Positions 33,597-42,636 of a stretch of 64,000 nucleotides of DNA are shown one piece after another. Position 1 is the first letter of the stretch; each line of letters opens with the position of its first letter. A program made the position numbers and the translations under genes. This DNA comes from Streptomyces natalensis ATCC 27448. GTDB lineage: Bacteria; Actinomycetota; Actinomycetes; Streptomycetales; Streptomycetaceae. The stretch covers positions 496,001 through 560,000 of the forward strand of contig NZ_JRKI01000034.1 of assembly GCF_000935125.1 (NCBI RefSeq), read 5' to 3'. Under the pieces are notes generated by a model. The model saw only the letters and a list, made by a program, of their open reading frames with translations. It searched no databases and was not told the origin of the DNA.

Positions 33597-35132
33597 CTAC
33601 CGCGCGTCGGCCGCGGCGGTCTCCTTGGCGCCGGCCGCTCCGCCGGCCGCCCGGTCCCCCGCCCCCGGCTCCTGCTCCTGCTCCGTCCCTGTCTCCGTCT
33701 CCGTCCCCGTCCCCGTCCCCGTCCCCGTCCCCGTCTCCGCGTCCCGCGTACGCCCGGCCCTTCGGGCCGCCATCACCGCGTACACCAGGATTCCGGCGAA
33801 GAGGAACAGCACGCCCTGGTAGATCGCGGCGTAACCGGCGCCCGCCACCAGCCAGAAGGTGAAGCCGAACGCCAGCACGGCGAGGGTCAGATCGCGGGCG
33901 AAGCGGGCCGGGCGGACCTTGTCGCGGCGGCCGGACAGCAGGAAGTAGATCTGGGCGCCGGCCGCCAGCAGATACGGCACGGTCGCCGAGAAGGTGGTGA
34001 TCAGGACCAGGATCTCGAAGACCCCGCCGGCGCCGGTCAGGTAGTTGATCACGGTCAGGGCGCTGGCCAGCAGCGCGGCGGCGAGCACGCCGAAGGTCGG
34101 GACGCCACGCCGCTTGGTCAGGAAGGGCGCGGGGAAGAGGCCGTCCTTGGCGGCGGCGTACGGGGACTGGGCGCTCATCAGGGTCCAGCCGTTGAGGGCG
34201 CCGATGATCGAGATCACGGCCGCGGCGGCGACGACCGTACCGCCCCAGTGGCCGCCGAACATCGCATCGACCGCGTCCGAGAACGGCGCCGTGGAGTGCA
34301 CCAGCTTGGTGTGGGCGACGGTGCCGAAGACGGCGAGGGTGCCCAGGAGGTAGACGACGGCGGCGCCGACGGTGCCCAGCACGGTGGCCCGGCCTACGTT
34401 GCGTTCCGGATCGCGGACCTCGCCCGCGCTCATCGCCGCGGACTCCACGCCCACGTAGCTGTAGAGCAGGATCGCGGCCGCCGCGGACATCCCGCCGAAC
34501 GCGCTGCCGCCGCCCTCGTGGAAGGCGCCCAGGTTGCGCGGGTCGAAGAAGAACAGTCCGACGACGGCGATGAAGAGGAGCGGGATGAACTTCAGAACGG
34601 TGGAGATCAGCTGGACCGCGCCCACGTAGCGGGTACCGGCGAAGTTGGCCAGCGCCGGCAGCCACAGGGCAGCGAGCGCGACGAGGAGGTCATTGCCGGG
34701 GGAGGCGAACCCGGGCAGGAGCACATGGACATAGCCGACGGCGGCGACCGCGAGCGCCGCATTGCTGACCCAGGTCATGGTCCAGTACGACCAGGCGGAG
34801 AGGAACCCGGCGAAGTCGCCGAACGCCTCACGGGCGTAGACATAGGGGCCGCCGGTGTCCGGGTGGCGCTCCGCCAGCCGGCCGAAGACCAGGGCGAGGG
34901 CGACCGCTCCGACGGTCAGGACACCGAAGGCGAGCAGGCTGACGGTGCCGAAGGGGGCGACCGAGGCCGGGAGGAGGAAGATGCCGCCGCCGATGATGTT
35001 GCCCATCACCAGGGCAGTGGCGGTCATCAGGTTCATCCGAAACGGACGCTTTGACTGAGCGTGCAGGTCAGAGGCGGTAGGGGTGACCTCTGCGGCAGGA
35101 TCGCGGTGCATGGTGTGTGACGCGTCTCTCAT
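33597..35132 (-). CDS. APC-superfamily amino acid permease (arginine/ornithine or agmatine antiporter type)
   Basis: A ~511-aa membrane protein; starts at 35132 or at ATG 35111. About 12 transmembrane segments begin with MTATALVMGNIIGGGIFLLP, in which the GxGIF-type substrate loop is typical of the APC family. VYAREAFGDFAGFLSAWSYW and ILLYSYVGVESAAMSAGEV also match arginine/ornithine-type antiporters. The substrate cannot be fixed from sequence. The C-terminal tail after the last helix is a low-complexity Gly-Thr-Glu stretch encoded by a (CCGTCC)n hexanucleotide repeat at ~33681-33740, an unusual tail for this family. Confidence 0.85.
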   Translation of the reverse strand: MRDASHTMHRDPAAEVTPTASDLHAQSKRPFRMNLMTATALVMGNIIGGGIFLLPASVAPFGTVSLLAFGVLTVGAVALALVFGRLAERHPDTGGPYVYAREAFGDFAGFLSAWSYWTMTWVSNAALAVAAVGYVHVLLPGFASPGNDLLVALAALWLPALANFAGTRYVGAVQLISTVLKFIPLLFIAVVGLFFFDPRNLGAFHEGGGSAFGGMSAAAAILLYSYVGVESAAMSAGEVRDPERNVGRATVLGTVGAAVVYLLGTLAVFGTVAHTKLVHSTAPFSDAVDAMFGGHWGGTVVAAAAVISIIGALNGWTLMSAQSPYAAAKDGLFPAPFLTKRRGVPTFGVLAAALLASALTVINYLTGAGGVFEILVLITTFSATVPYLLAAGAQIYFLLSGRRDKVRPARFARDLTLAVLAFGFTFWLVAGAGYAAIYQGVLFLFAGILVYAVMAARRAGRTRDAETGTGTGTGTGTETETGTEQEQEPGAGDRAAGGAAGAKETAAADAR

Positions 35133-35345
35133 CGTGCTGGCTCGCCGGGGTGCCGGCTGAGCCCATGGTCACCGGCCGCGCGCAGCGCTCAAAATCGCCG
35201 CGGATCATCCTGTCCGGCCGACCTGTGGGGCGAAAATCTTCGGCCGTACCGACTGATGGCAGAAGGGTGGGCGGAGTCGGCCGACGACATGGGTGGCGAG
35301 GGGACGTTGGAGCTCAGGGGACGTATCCGCCGCCCGTGCCCCCGC

Positions 35346-36530
35346 TCACCTCTCCGGAAGCACCCGCGAAGCGCCCACCGCCAGGTCCCACAGGTCCTCG
35401 CGGGGGCGGCCGGTGGCGGTCCAGGCGGTGCGGACGCGGTGGAGGGGTTCCATGGGGCGTTCGGCGGAGAGGAGGAAGGTGGACCAGTGCATGGGGACCA
35501 GGACGCGGGCGCCCAGGTCCTGGCAGGCGCGTACGGCCTCCTCCGGGTCGGTGTGTACGGGGCGCAGGATCCAGCGTGGGTCGTAGGCCCCGATGGGCAG
35601 CAGGGCGGCGTCGATGCCGGGGTAGCGGCGGGCGATCTCCTCGAACCAGTGGCCGTAGCCGGTGTCCCCCGCGAAGTGCAGCCGCCGCCCGTCGGGCGCG
35701 GTGAGCATCCAGCCGCCCCAGAGCGTGCGGCAGGTGTCGAAGAGGGTGCGCTTGCTCCAGTGGTGGGCGGGGACGAAGTCGAACCGTACGGTGCCGCCGG
35801 GTGCGGGCAGTTCGACGGCCTCCCACCAGTCGAGGTCGGTGACCTGGGTGAAGCCGCGGCGGCGGGCCCAGGGGGCGAGGCCGGCGGGGAGCAGTAGCGG
35901 GGTGTGGCGCGGCAGCCGCTTGAGGGTCGGGGCGTCCAGGTGGTCGTAGTGGTTGTGGCTGATCACGACGGCGTCGACGGACGGCAGGTCCTCCCAGCGG
36001 ACGCCCACGGGGGTGACCCGGGGCGGGGTGCCGAGGATCTTGCGGGACCAGACCGGGTCGGTCAGGACGGTGAGGCCGCCGATCCGGATCACCCAGCTGG
36101 CGTGTCCGGCCCAGGTGAGGGCGAGGGTGGTCGGTCCGGCCTGGGGCATCGGGCCCGGTTCGAAGGGGAGTTCCTGGATTTCCCGGAGCGATTCGGGGAC
36201 CGGGCGCAGCTTGCCCTCCCGGGCGATCCGGGCCAGCGCACGGACGCCGGGCAGCGGCGCGGTCAGCCGGTCCGTGAAGTCCCGCGGCCAGGTACGGGGT
36301 TCCCCCAGGGGGCGGGGTTCGGTGAGCGGCGGCGGGACGGGGTGCGGGCGGAGGGGGGCGGTGCGGGGAGGGGTGAGGGGCAGGTCGGCGGATGCTGGGA
36401 GGGGCAGCTCGGCGGGTGGGGCGAGTGCCTCGGCGGATGGTGCGGGAGGTTCAGGGGGCGGCGCAGGCGGGGCCGGCGGCTGGGCGGACGCGCGGGCTTC
36501 GGCGACCGAGCGCTCGGTCTGTTCGGTCAT
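35346..36530 (-). CDS. MBL-fold metallohydrolase (NAPE-PLD/UlaG-like)
   Basis: A 394-aa protein from ATG 36530, with GGAG 7 bp upstream. Residues ~1-75 are proline/alanine-rich and probably disordered. The metallo-beta-lactamase core starts at TTLALTWAGHASWVIRIGG. It has the metal-binding motif ISHNHYDHLD, a later FVPAHHWSKR and the Asp in LHFAGDTGYG. The end PMHWSTFLLSAERPMEPLHR is characteristic of the N-acyl-phosphatidylethanolamine phospholipase D branch. It probably hydrolyses a phosphodiester; the substrate is unknown. It follows the aminotransferase-like gene by 138 bp on the same strand. Confidence 0.85.
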   Translation of the reverse strand: MTEQTERSVAEARASAQPPAPPAPPPEPPAPSAEALAPPAELPLPASADLPLTPPRTAPLRPHPVPPPLTEPRPLGEPRTWPRDFTDRLTAPLPGVRALARIAREGKLRPVPESLREIQELPFEPGPMPQAGPTTLALTWAGHASWVIRIGGLTVLTDPVWSRKILGTPPRVTPVGVRWEDLPSVDAVVISHNHYDHLDAPTLKRLPRHTPLLLPAGLAPWARRRGFTQVTDLDWWEAVELPAPGGTVRFDFVPAHHWSKRTLFDTCRTLWGGWMLTAPDGRRLHFAGDTGYGHWFEEIARRYPGIDAALLPIGAYDPRWILRPVHTDPEEAVRACQDLGARVLVPMHWSTFLLSAERPMEPLHRVRTAWTATGRPREDLWDLAVGASRVLPER

Positions 36531-36668
36531 CGAGGGCTCCATTCGGGGGACGCACGGGGAACGCACGGGGCGCGGGACACGGGGCGCGAACACGGGGCAC
36601 GGGCGCAGGGCTCGGACTCAGGGATCGCAACAGGGACGGACGGCTGGGGCGACGGATACCGGGCCGGC

Positions 36669-37871
36669 TCAGCCCTCCCCCGAGGCCGTCAGCGCGGCCA
36701 GCGCCTGCGAGAGGGCGGTCAACGCATCGGCCACGTACGGGAGTTGGAGGGGGTCGGCCGCCGCCAGGGCTTGCCCGCGCAGCTCCATGCCGTCGCCGAG
36801 CAGCGCCTCGGACCCCAGCCGCACCCGCAGCGCCCCCGGATCGTCCCCGAAGCGATGCCCGCCGCGTGCCGCCCAGCGTTCCAACTCCCGTTCCAGTGCG
36901 GCGGATTCACTGATCCCGCGGGCGGCGAGGGCGCGGTGCAGCGGCTCCAGGTCGGCGTAGACATGGCTGCCGGAGTGCGGCGGACGGCACAGCGCACCGG
37001 CGTCGGTCAGGGTGCGGTGCAGCGCGGCGGCGAGCGTCCCGTACAGCCGGGCGGCGGTGGCGGTCCGGGTGCGTACGGCCTCGGGCTCGCCGAGCGCATG
37101 GGCGACGGCGCAGGTCAGCGGGCCGGGCAGCGGTATGTCCAGCGCGGCCAGCGCATCGAGCGTCGCGCCGCGCAGGGCGGCGCCGCGCTCGGTGTCCGGG
37201 AAGCGCGCAAGGGCCGCGGGCCAGGACGCCGGGACGAGCGCGGCCCGCAGATCGGTCAGCACCACGACCTCGTCGGGCAGCATCTCGGCCGGGCTGAGCA
37301 CCACGGTGTCATGCGGATCGTGCAGCAGATCGCGGTACGACTCGTCGCTGATCACCCACAGCCCCTCCCCCGCCGCCGCCTCGCACACCTCGTGCAGCTG
37401 CTCGGGCACCGGGCAGGTGCCGGTGGGGTCGTCGGCGACGGACAGCACCAGGACGCGCGGCTCGACGCCGTGTATCCGGGCCCGCCGGACGGTCTCCAGC
37501 AGCGCGAACGGGTCGGGCACACCGCCCGATTCGGCCGGTACGGGCGCGCGGTGCACCGGGTGCCCGAGCATCCGGGCGGGCGGCGCGTACCACGGTGAGC
37601 AGGGCCGGGGCAGCACCACGGCCCCGCCGGCCGCGGCGTACAGCGCGAGGAGCAGGGCGGGCGCGCCCGGCGCGGCGAGCGTATGGCCGGGGTCGGTGTC
37701 CAGGCCGCGGCGGGCGAAGTAGCCGCAGGCGGCGGTGCGCAGCGGGCGGGAGCCGCCGGGCGGTTCCGCCTCGTCCCGGCCGGCGGCGGCCGCGAGATGC
37801 GCGGCGAGCTCCGGGAGCACCGGAAGGCCCGCCGGCGGGTCCGGGGCCGGATCCGGGGCGGCGAGCTGCAT
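36669..37871 (-). CDS. Aminotransferase-fold protein lacking every lysine
   Basis: A 400-aa protein from ATG 37871, with GGAGGT directly upstream. It has the layout of fold-type I class I/II aminotransferases: LAAPGAPALLLALYAAAGG, VVLPRPCSPWYAP, a DDPTGTCP in place of NNPTG, and SDESYRDLLHD. Where the PLP lysine should stand (usually SK-x-x-x) the sequence is VVVLTDLRAALVPASWPAALARFP. I scanned the whole protein and found no lysine. It cannot form the internal aldimine, so it is a pseudo-aminotransferase or has a non-PLP role. It is on the same strand as rppA, downstream of it. Confidence 0.8.
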   Translation of the reverse strand: MQLAAPDPAPDPPAGLPVLPELAAHLAAAAGRDEAEPPGGSRPLRTAACGYFARRGLDTDPGHTLAAPGAPALLLALYAAAGGAVVLPRPCSPWYAPPARMLGHPVHRAPVPAESGGVPDPFALLETVRRARIHGVEPRVLVLSVADDPTGTCPVPEQLHEVCEAAAGEGLWVISDESYRDLLHDPHDTVVLSPAEMLPDEVVVLTDLRAALVPASWPAALARFPDTERGAALRGATLDALAALDIPLPGPLTCAVAHALGEPEAVRTRTATAARLYGTLAAALHRTLTDAGALCRPPHSGSHVYADLEPLHRALAARGISESAALERELERWAARGGHRFGDDPGALRVRLGSEALLGDGMELRGQALAAADPLQLPYVADALTALSQALAALTASGEG

Positions 37872-38073
37872 CCGTACCTCCACCCTCCGCGACAGCAGGC
37901 GATCGTGGGCCCATCACATGATTGACGGCTCCGACCACCTTGGCAGATGGCACGGGTGGCGGCCGGGCCGACACGTCAGCGGCAGGTGGGAGGGGCCGGG
38001 CGGCGGGGCGGGGTGCGACCGTATGGGGCACCGGTTCGGCCATCCGTGCGAGCGACGGCCGAACCGGGCCGCC

Positions 38074-39120
38074 CTACGAGGTCCAGGTCCCCAGCGCCAT
38101 TTCGGCGGTGATGCCGGGTCCGAAACCCGCCACCAGCCCGCGCTGTCCGTCGTGCGCCGACGCCTCGTCGAACATCCGGGCGAGGGCGTCGAGCACCACC
38201 GCGCTGGCGATGTTGCCGTACTCGGTCAGCGTCGCCCGGCTGAAGCGGAAGGCTTCGGGAGGGACGCCGAGGTAGCGGCACAGATCGTCGAGGATGCGCG
38301 GGCCGCCCGCGTGGACGATGTAGAAGTCCAGGTCGCCGGCGTTCCAGTGTTCGGCCTCGGCGACCGCGCGCAGCGCGGGGGCGAGCGGCTCCATGGTGCC
38401 GGGGACGCGTTTGTCCAGCTGGAAGTGGAACCCGGTGGAGCGCACCGCGTAGGAGATCCAGTCCTCGGTGTGCGGGATGAGATACGAGCCGTTGCGTTGC
38501 AGGCGGACGCCGGTGCCGCCCCGTCCGCGGACCACCGCGGCGGCCACCGCGTCCCCGAACAGGCCGTTGGACAGCAGCGATCCCACGTCCAGGTCGGTGG
38601 GCTGGTAGCACAGCGAGCAGAACTCGCAGGCGACCAGGAGCACGTTGGCGTCCGGGTAGGCCCGGCAGAAGTCGTGTGCGCGGTTGATCGCGGCGCCCCC
38701 GGCCGCACAGCCGAGCTGCGCGATCGGGATCTGCCGGGTCTCCGACCTGAAGCCCATTTCGTTGATGAGCCATGCGGTCAGGGCGGGCATCATGAAGCCG
38801 GTGCAGGACACATAGACGATCAGATCGATCTGCTGCGGGTCCAGTTCGGCCTGGTCGAGCGCCTTGCGCACCACTGCGGGCACGCGGGCCTTGGATTCTT
38901 CCTCGTAGACGGCGCTGCGGGCGTCGAGCCCCGGGTGTTCCAGCACTTTGTCGATCGGCTGGATCAGATGCCGCCGGACGACTCCGGTGTGTTCGATCAG
39001 CCGCAGCACCTTCTTCAGCTGCCGATGGTCGTCGTGCAGCTGCCGTGCCAGTTCGAGGGTGTCGTCCCTGGTGATGATGTACTCAGGGACTGCGATTGCC
39101 GGTTTGCACAGAACTGCCAT
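38074..39120 (-). CDS. rppA: Type III polyketide synthase, 1,3,6,8-tetrahydroxynaphthalene synthase
   Basis: A 348-aa homodimeric chalcone-synthase-like enzyme that condenses five malonyl-CoA to tetrahydroxynaphthalene, the source of flaviolin and HPQ melanin. The catalytic residues stand at the canonical positions: Cys138 in QLGCAAGG, His270 in IVHAGG and Asn303 in EYGNIAS. The CoA-loop and active-site Cys in SCTGFMMP are also present. ATG 39120 has AGGAGCG upstream. The P450 gene at 40652 on the same strand is of the CYP158 kind that couples flaviolin, so both probably act in melanin or biflaviolin biosynthesis. Confidence 0.92.
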   Translation of the reverse strand: MAVLCKPAIAVPEYIITRDDTLELARQLHDDHRQLKKVLRLIEHTGVVRRHLIQPIDKVLEHPGLDARSAVYEEESKARVPAVVRKALDQAELDPQQIDLIVYVSCTGFMMPALTAWLINEMGFRSETRQIPIAQLGCAAGGAAINRAHDFCRAYPDANVLLVACEFCSLCYQPTDLDVGSLLSNGLFGDAVAAAVVRGRGGTGVRLQRNGSYLIPHTEDWISYAVRSTGFHFQLDKRVPGTMEPLAPALRAVAEAEHWNAGDLDFYIVHAGGPRILDDLCRYLGVPPEAFRFSRATLTEYGNIASAVVLDALARMFDEASAHDGQRGLVAGFGPGITAEMALGTWTS

Positions 39121-39446
39121 GGGATTGCGCTCCTAGCAGACTGTGGCCCGCCCGCTGCGCTCCTGATAGCGGTGACGTACGGGGTGTTGGCGGTCCGGGG
39201 GATCCGCCGCGGTGCTGCGGTGCGCGGTGCACCACAGCCCGCTGACGGGTCCGGCGGCCCGGCCAAGGCCCCGCGAGGGGCGCAGCGAGCGGGCCTGCCG
39301 TCGAAGGATGAACTCGCCCTGTGCAGGTGGGTCATCTTGCAGCTCGGTCAGTGTGTAAGCCGATCGCCTTTGCAGGTGATCAAGCTTTACGAGCTACGGT
39401 ACGGCAGTCGGGTGACGTCCGCATGCCGCTGCGGGATGCCATGGGG
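39121..39446 (-). promoter_or_regulatory. Intergenic region upstream of rppA
   Basis: 326 bp separate the P450 stop from the rppA start. No gene was seen. On the minus strand, TTGATC near 39375 is followed about 19 bp later by TTACAC, a poor but possible sigma-70-type promoter. GC-rich inverted repeats lie nearer the start codon. The length suggests rppA has its own promoter in addition to any read-through. Confidence 0.3.
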
Positions 39447-40652
39447 TCACCAGGTGACCGGCAGTGCGAGCGGATAGCGCCAGATGGAGGTCTCGTTCCA
39501 GCGCACCTCGTCGGCCGGCTTGGCCAGTTTGAGGTCCGGGAAGCGCTCCAGGAGGGTGCGCAGCGCCAGTTCCATCTCGACGAACGCGAGCGGGGCGCCC
39601 AGGCAGTGGTGCCCGCCCCAGCCGAAGGTCATGTGCTGCGGCTTCTCGCGGTCCAGGTCCAGTTCGTCGGGCCGGTCGAATTTGCGCGGGTCCCGATTGG
39701 CCGTCAGGTACGAGACATGCACAATGTCCCCCGCCCGGATCGTCACGCCGCTCAGTTCGACGTCCTCCAGAGCGACCCGGGGAATGCCCACGCCCTTGCG
39801 GAACGGGATGAACCGCAGCATCTCCTCCATCGCCGACGGCAGCCGCTCCGGGTCGGCGCGCAGTGCGGCCAGATCGTCGGGCCGGGTCAGCAGCGTGTAG
39901 GAGAGGTTGGCGATCTGGTACGTCGTGGTGTCCTGGCCGGTGATGAGCAGGACCATCGCCATCACGGTCAGTTCCCGCTCGTCGAGGATCTCGTCGCCGT
40001 CGCGCGCCGTGGCCAGGGCGCTGATCAGGTCGTCCCCCGGGTGCGCGCGGCGCCGCGCGGTCAGGTCCGCGAAGTACGCGCGCATCTCGGCCTTGGCCCG
40101 GACCGCGGCGTCCTTGTTGGAGAGGCTGGTGTTCATCATGGTGCGGGCGTAGCCGCGCAGCCGTCCGCGGTCGTCCTCGGGGATGTCGAGGACCTCGCAG
40201 ATGGTGGTCAGCGGCAGCGGGCTCGCGAGGTTCTCCATCAGATCGCCCGGAGGGCCCTGCTCGGCCATCGCCGACAGCAGTTCGTCGACGACTCCCTGGG
40301 TACGGGCCCGCATCCGTTCGACGTGACGGGGGGCGAACGCCTTGGAGACCAGGCTGCGCAGCCGGCTGCTGGCGGGCGGGTCCATGACGTTGATGGCCTC
40401 GTCCTGGACGATCGGCTCGGGGGTCATCCGGGGGAAGTCCCGGCCGACGACGCCGTGCCGACTGAAGCGGCGGTCGGTGGTCACGGTGCGTACGTCGTCG
40501 TACCGGGTGACCAGCCAGGCTTCTCCCTCCCCGTAGGGCAGCTTGATACGGGCCACCGGTTCCTCGGTCAGCAGGCGCTTGAGCGTGGGATCGAACTCAA
40601 GGGCCTCGGCGTAGTCGAAGGGGCAGTTCCAGACGTTCGGGCCGGATTCCAT
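39447..40652 (-). CDS. Cytochrome P450, CYP158-like (flaviolin/biflaviolin type)
   Basis: A 401-aa soluble bacterial P450. ATG 40652 has GGGAGCT upstream; a longer frame continues to 40775. The I-helix motif is LLITGQDTTTYQ, the EXXR is EEMLRFIP with the R in FRKG, and the heme-binding loop is FGWGGHHCLGAP with the axial Cys. The N-terminal RISLP-like region (VARIKLPYGEGEAWLVTRYD), the internal VSYLTANRDPRKFD and the ending LPVTW are close to CYP158A enzymes that couple flaviolin. The adjoining rppA supports this role. Redox partners are not adjacent; a ferredoxin lies 12 kb away. Confidence 0.88.
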   Translation of the reverse strand: MESGPNVWNCPFDYAEALEFDPTLKRLLTEEPVARIKLPYGEGEAWLVTRYDDVRTVTTDRRFSRHGVVGRDFPRMTPEPIVQDEAINVMDPPASSRLRSLVSKAFAPRHVERMRARTQGVVDELLSAMAEQGPPGDLMENLASPLPLTTICEVLDIPEDDRGRLRGYARTMMNTSLSNKDAAVRAKAEMRAYFADLTARRRAHPGDDLISALATARDGDEILDERELTVMAMVLLITGQDTTTYQIANLSYTLLTRPDDLAALRADPERLPSAMEEMLRFIPFRKGVGIPRVALEDVELSGVTIRAGDIVHVSYLTANRDPRKFDRPDELDLDREKPQHMTFGWGGHHCLGAPLAFVEMELALRTLLERFPDLKLAKPADEVRWNETSIWRYPLALPVTW

Positions 40653-41031
40653 GCTGAGCTCCCGAAGGTGGGGGGTTTGAGCGGGAACGCCCGCCTGCGC
40701 GCGGGCAGGCCGGGCGTGGTGGGCGGCGGCGCGCGTCGGCCTGTGACCGCACGGGCGCCTTGTCGTCGCTCGCAAGCATGCTAGCCAGGCGTCCGCGGCG
40801 CGGCCCGGCCGTCGGCCCGGGGGCGGGCGGGAAACGCGAGGTCGCCAGGGCCGTCGGCGGCGGGGTACGGCACGGCGCGGGCACCGGGAGCATTACGCCG
40901 ATCGGGTGGTTTCCCGTACCGGTTTCCGCCGCACGGCCGCTCCCCCGTGGGCCGTCGCCACCCCGGCCGCCGTTCCCCCCGTTCGGCCGCGCCCCGGTCT
41001 GCCCCGGCAGCGTCCGGGTACAAGGTGCCGC
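40653..41031. promoter_or_regulatory. Divergent intergenic region between the P450 and PAP2-DAGK genes
   Basis: 379 bp with no gene that I can support. It must hold the promoters of the two divergent genes, but no clear -35/-10 pair or operator palindrome stands out in the GC-rich sequence. Confidence 0.3.
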
Positions 41032-42537
41032 ATGCGACACACCCTGCCTCACCTCGACCGGCTGGTCTTCGTCCATATCGCCTCCCGCGAGTGGCCCGGC
41101 GCCCGGAGCGTGCTGCCGCGGCTGTCGCGCAGCGCCAACCACGGGCTGCTGTGGTGCGGCATCGCGGCGGGCGCCGCCGCTCTGGGCGGCAGGCCCGGCC
41201 GCCGGGCGGCGCTGCGCGGGCTGGCGTCGCTGGCGGTGGCGTCGGCGGCGGTGAACACCCTCGGCAAGCGCTCCGTGCGGCGCGCGCGGCCGCTGCTGGA
41301 CGCGGTGCCGGTGGTACGGCGACTGCACCGCCAGCCGTTCACCTCCTCCTTCCCGTCCGGGCATGCGGCCTCGGCGGTGGCCTTCGCCACCGGTGTCGGC
41401 TTCGAGAAGCCGTGGTGGGGGCTGGCGCTGGCACCGGTCGCGGCGTCGGTGGCGTTCTCCCGTATCTATACGGGGGTGCACTATCCGGGCGATGTGCTGG
41501 CGGGGGCGGCACTGGGCGCCGGGGCCGCCTTCGCCGTACGGGGCCTGGCGCCGACCCGCGCACAGCTGGCTCCGCCCGCCCGCCCGCGCGCCGACGCTCC
41601 CGCGCTGCCCGGGGGGCGCGGGCTGGTGGTGGTCGCCAACCTGGGATCGGGGCAGCGCGCCGGGGCGCACGTCGACCGGACCCAGGAGCTGCGCCGGGTG
41701 CTGCCGCATGCCGAGGTCGTCCCGTACGGCGGCCCCCGGGCGCGGACCTCGCGAGGCGCTGCGGCGGGCACGCTGACGGCGGCGCTGGAGGATGCCGCGC
41801 GACGGGCCGGGGTGCGCGGCGGGGCGCTCGGGGTGCTCGGCGGGGACGGCACCGTCAATGCGGCGGCCACGGTCGCCGTACGGTACGGGCTGCCGCTGGC
41901 GGTGCTGCCCGGCGGCACCCACAACCACTTCGCCCATGACCTGGGTATCGAGACCGCTGCGGATGCGGCGCGCGCCGTGGAGAGCGGGGAGGCGGTCGCC
42001 GTCGATCTGGCGCGTTTCGGGGCCGGGCCGGACCGGGCGGGCCGGTATGTCCTCAACACCTTTTCCCTGGGGGTGTATCCGGAGCTGGTGCGGATCCGCG
42101 AACGGTGGGCGCGGCGGATCGGGGCCTGGCCCGCGGGGGTGCTCGCGGCGTGGGAAGTGCTGCGTACCGCCGAGCCGTTGACGGTCGAGGTCAACGGCAC
42201 CCGGCGCGCGGTGTGGCTGCTGTTCGCCGGCAACTGCCGGTACCGGGGGCTGGGGCTGACGCCGGTGCGGCGGCACGATCTGGCGGACGGGGTGCTCGAC
42301 GTACGGGTGGTGCACGGCGGCCGGCTGGCCCGCACCCGGCTGCTCGCCGCGGCCCTGACCGGCAGTCCGCACACCTCCCCGGTCCTCGGCGAGGCCCGGC
42401 TGCGCACCCTCCGGCTGAGCGGTCTGCCGACCGGTACGTCCCTCGCCGTCGACGGTGAAGTCACCACGTGGGAGGGCGAGTTGACGTTGGAGAAGGCGAA
42501 CGAGGCGCTGACGGTCTACCGCCTGCCGTACGCCTGA
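41032..42537 (+). CDS. PAP2 phosphatase fused to a diacylglycerol kinase catalytic domain
   Basis: A 501-aa bifunctional protein from ATG 41032. Residues ~20-170 are a PAP2-type phosphatase with the motifs GKRSVRRARP, SSFPSGHAAS and SRIYTGVHYPGDV. Residues ~195-500 are a lipid-kinase fold with the ATP loop GVLGGDGTVNAAATVA, LPGGTHNHFAHDLGI, and the C-terminal SLAVDGEV. Such fusions can both make phosphatidic acid and dephosphorylate a lipid phosphate. They are seen in other actinobacteria, where the physiological substrate is not settled. Hydrophobic segments are confined to the PAP2 half. Confidence 0.9.
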   Translation: MRHTLPHLDRLVFVHIASREWPGARSVLPRLSRSANHGLLWCGIAAGAAALGGRPGRRAALRGLASLAVASAAVNTLGKRSVRRARPLLDAVPVVRRLHRQPFTSSFPSGHAASAVAFATGVGFEKPWWGLALAPVAASVAFSRIYTGVHYPGDVLAGAALGAGAAFAVRGLAPTRAQLAPPARPRADAPALPGGRGLVVVANLGSGQRAGAHVDRTQELRRVLPHAEVVPYGGPRARTSRGAAAGTLTAALEDAARRAGVRGGALGVLGGDGTVNAAATVAVRYGLPLAVLPGGTHNHFAHDLGIETAADAARAVESGEAVAVDLARFGAGPDRAGRYVLNTFSLGVYPELVRIRERWARRIGAWPAGVLAAWEVLRTAEPLTVEVNGTRRAVWLLFAGNCRYRGLGLTPVRRHDLADGVLDVRVVHGGRLARTRLLAAALTGSPHTSPVLGEARLRTLRLSGLPTGTSLAVDGEVTTWEGELTLEKANEALTVYRLPYA

Positions 42538-42636
42538 CGCGCTCTCACCTCGCTCGCATGTTGAGACGGGACTCTCATGATGCGAGATCGTGCGTACGGT
42601 GTGATCAGTTGCCCGGTTACCCGGAAGGAGCCGACC

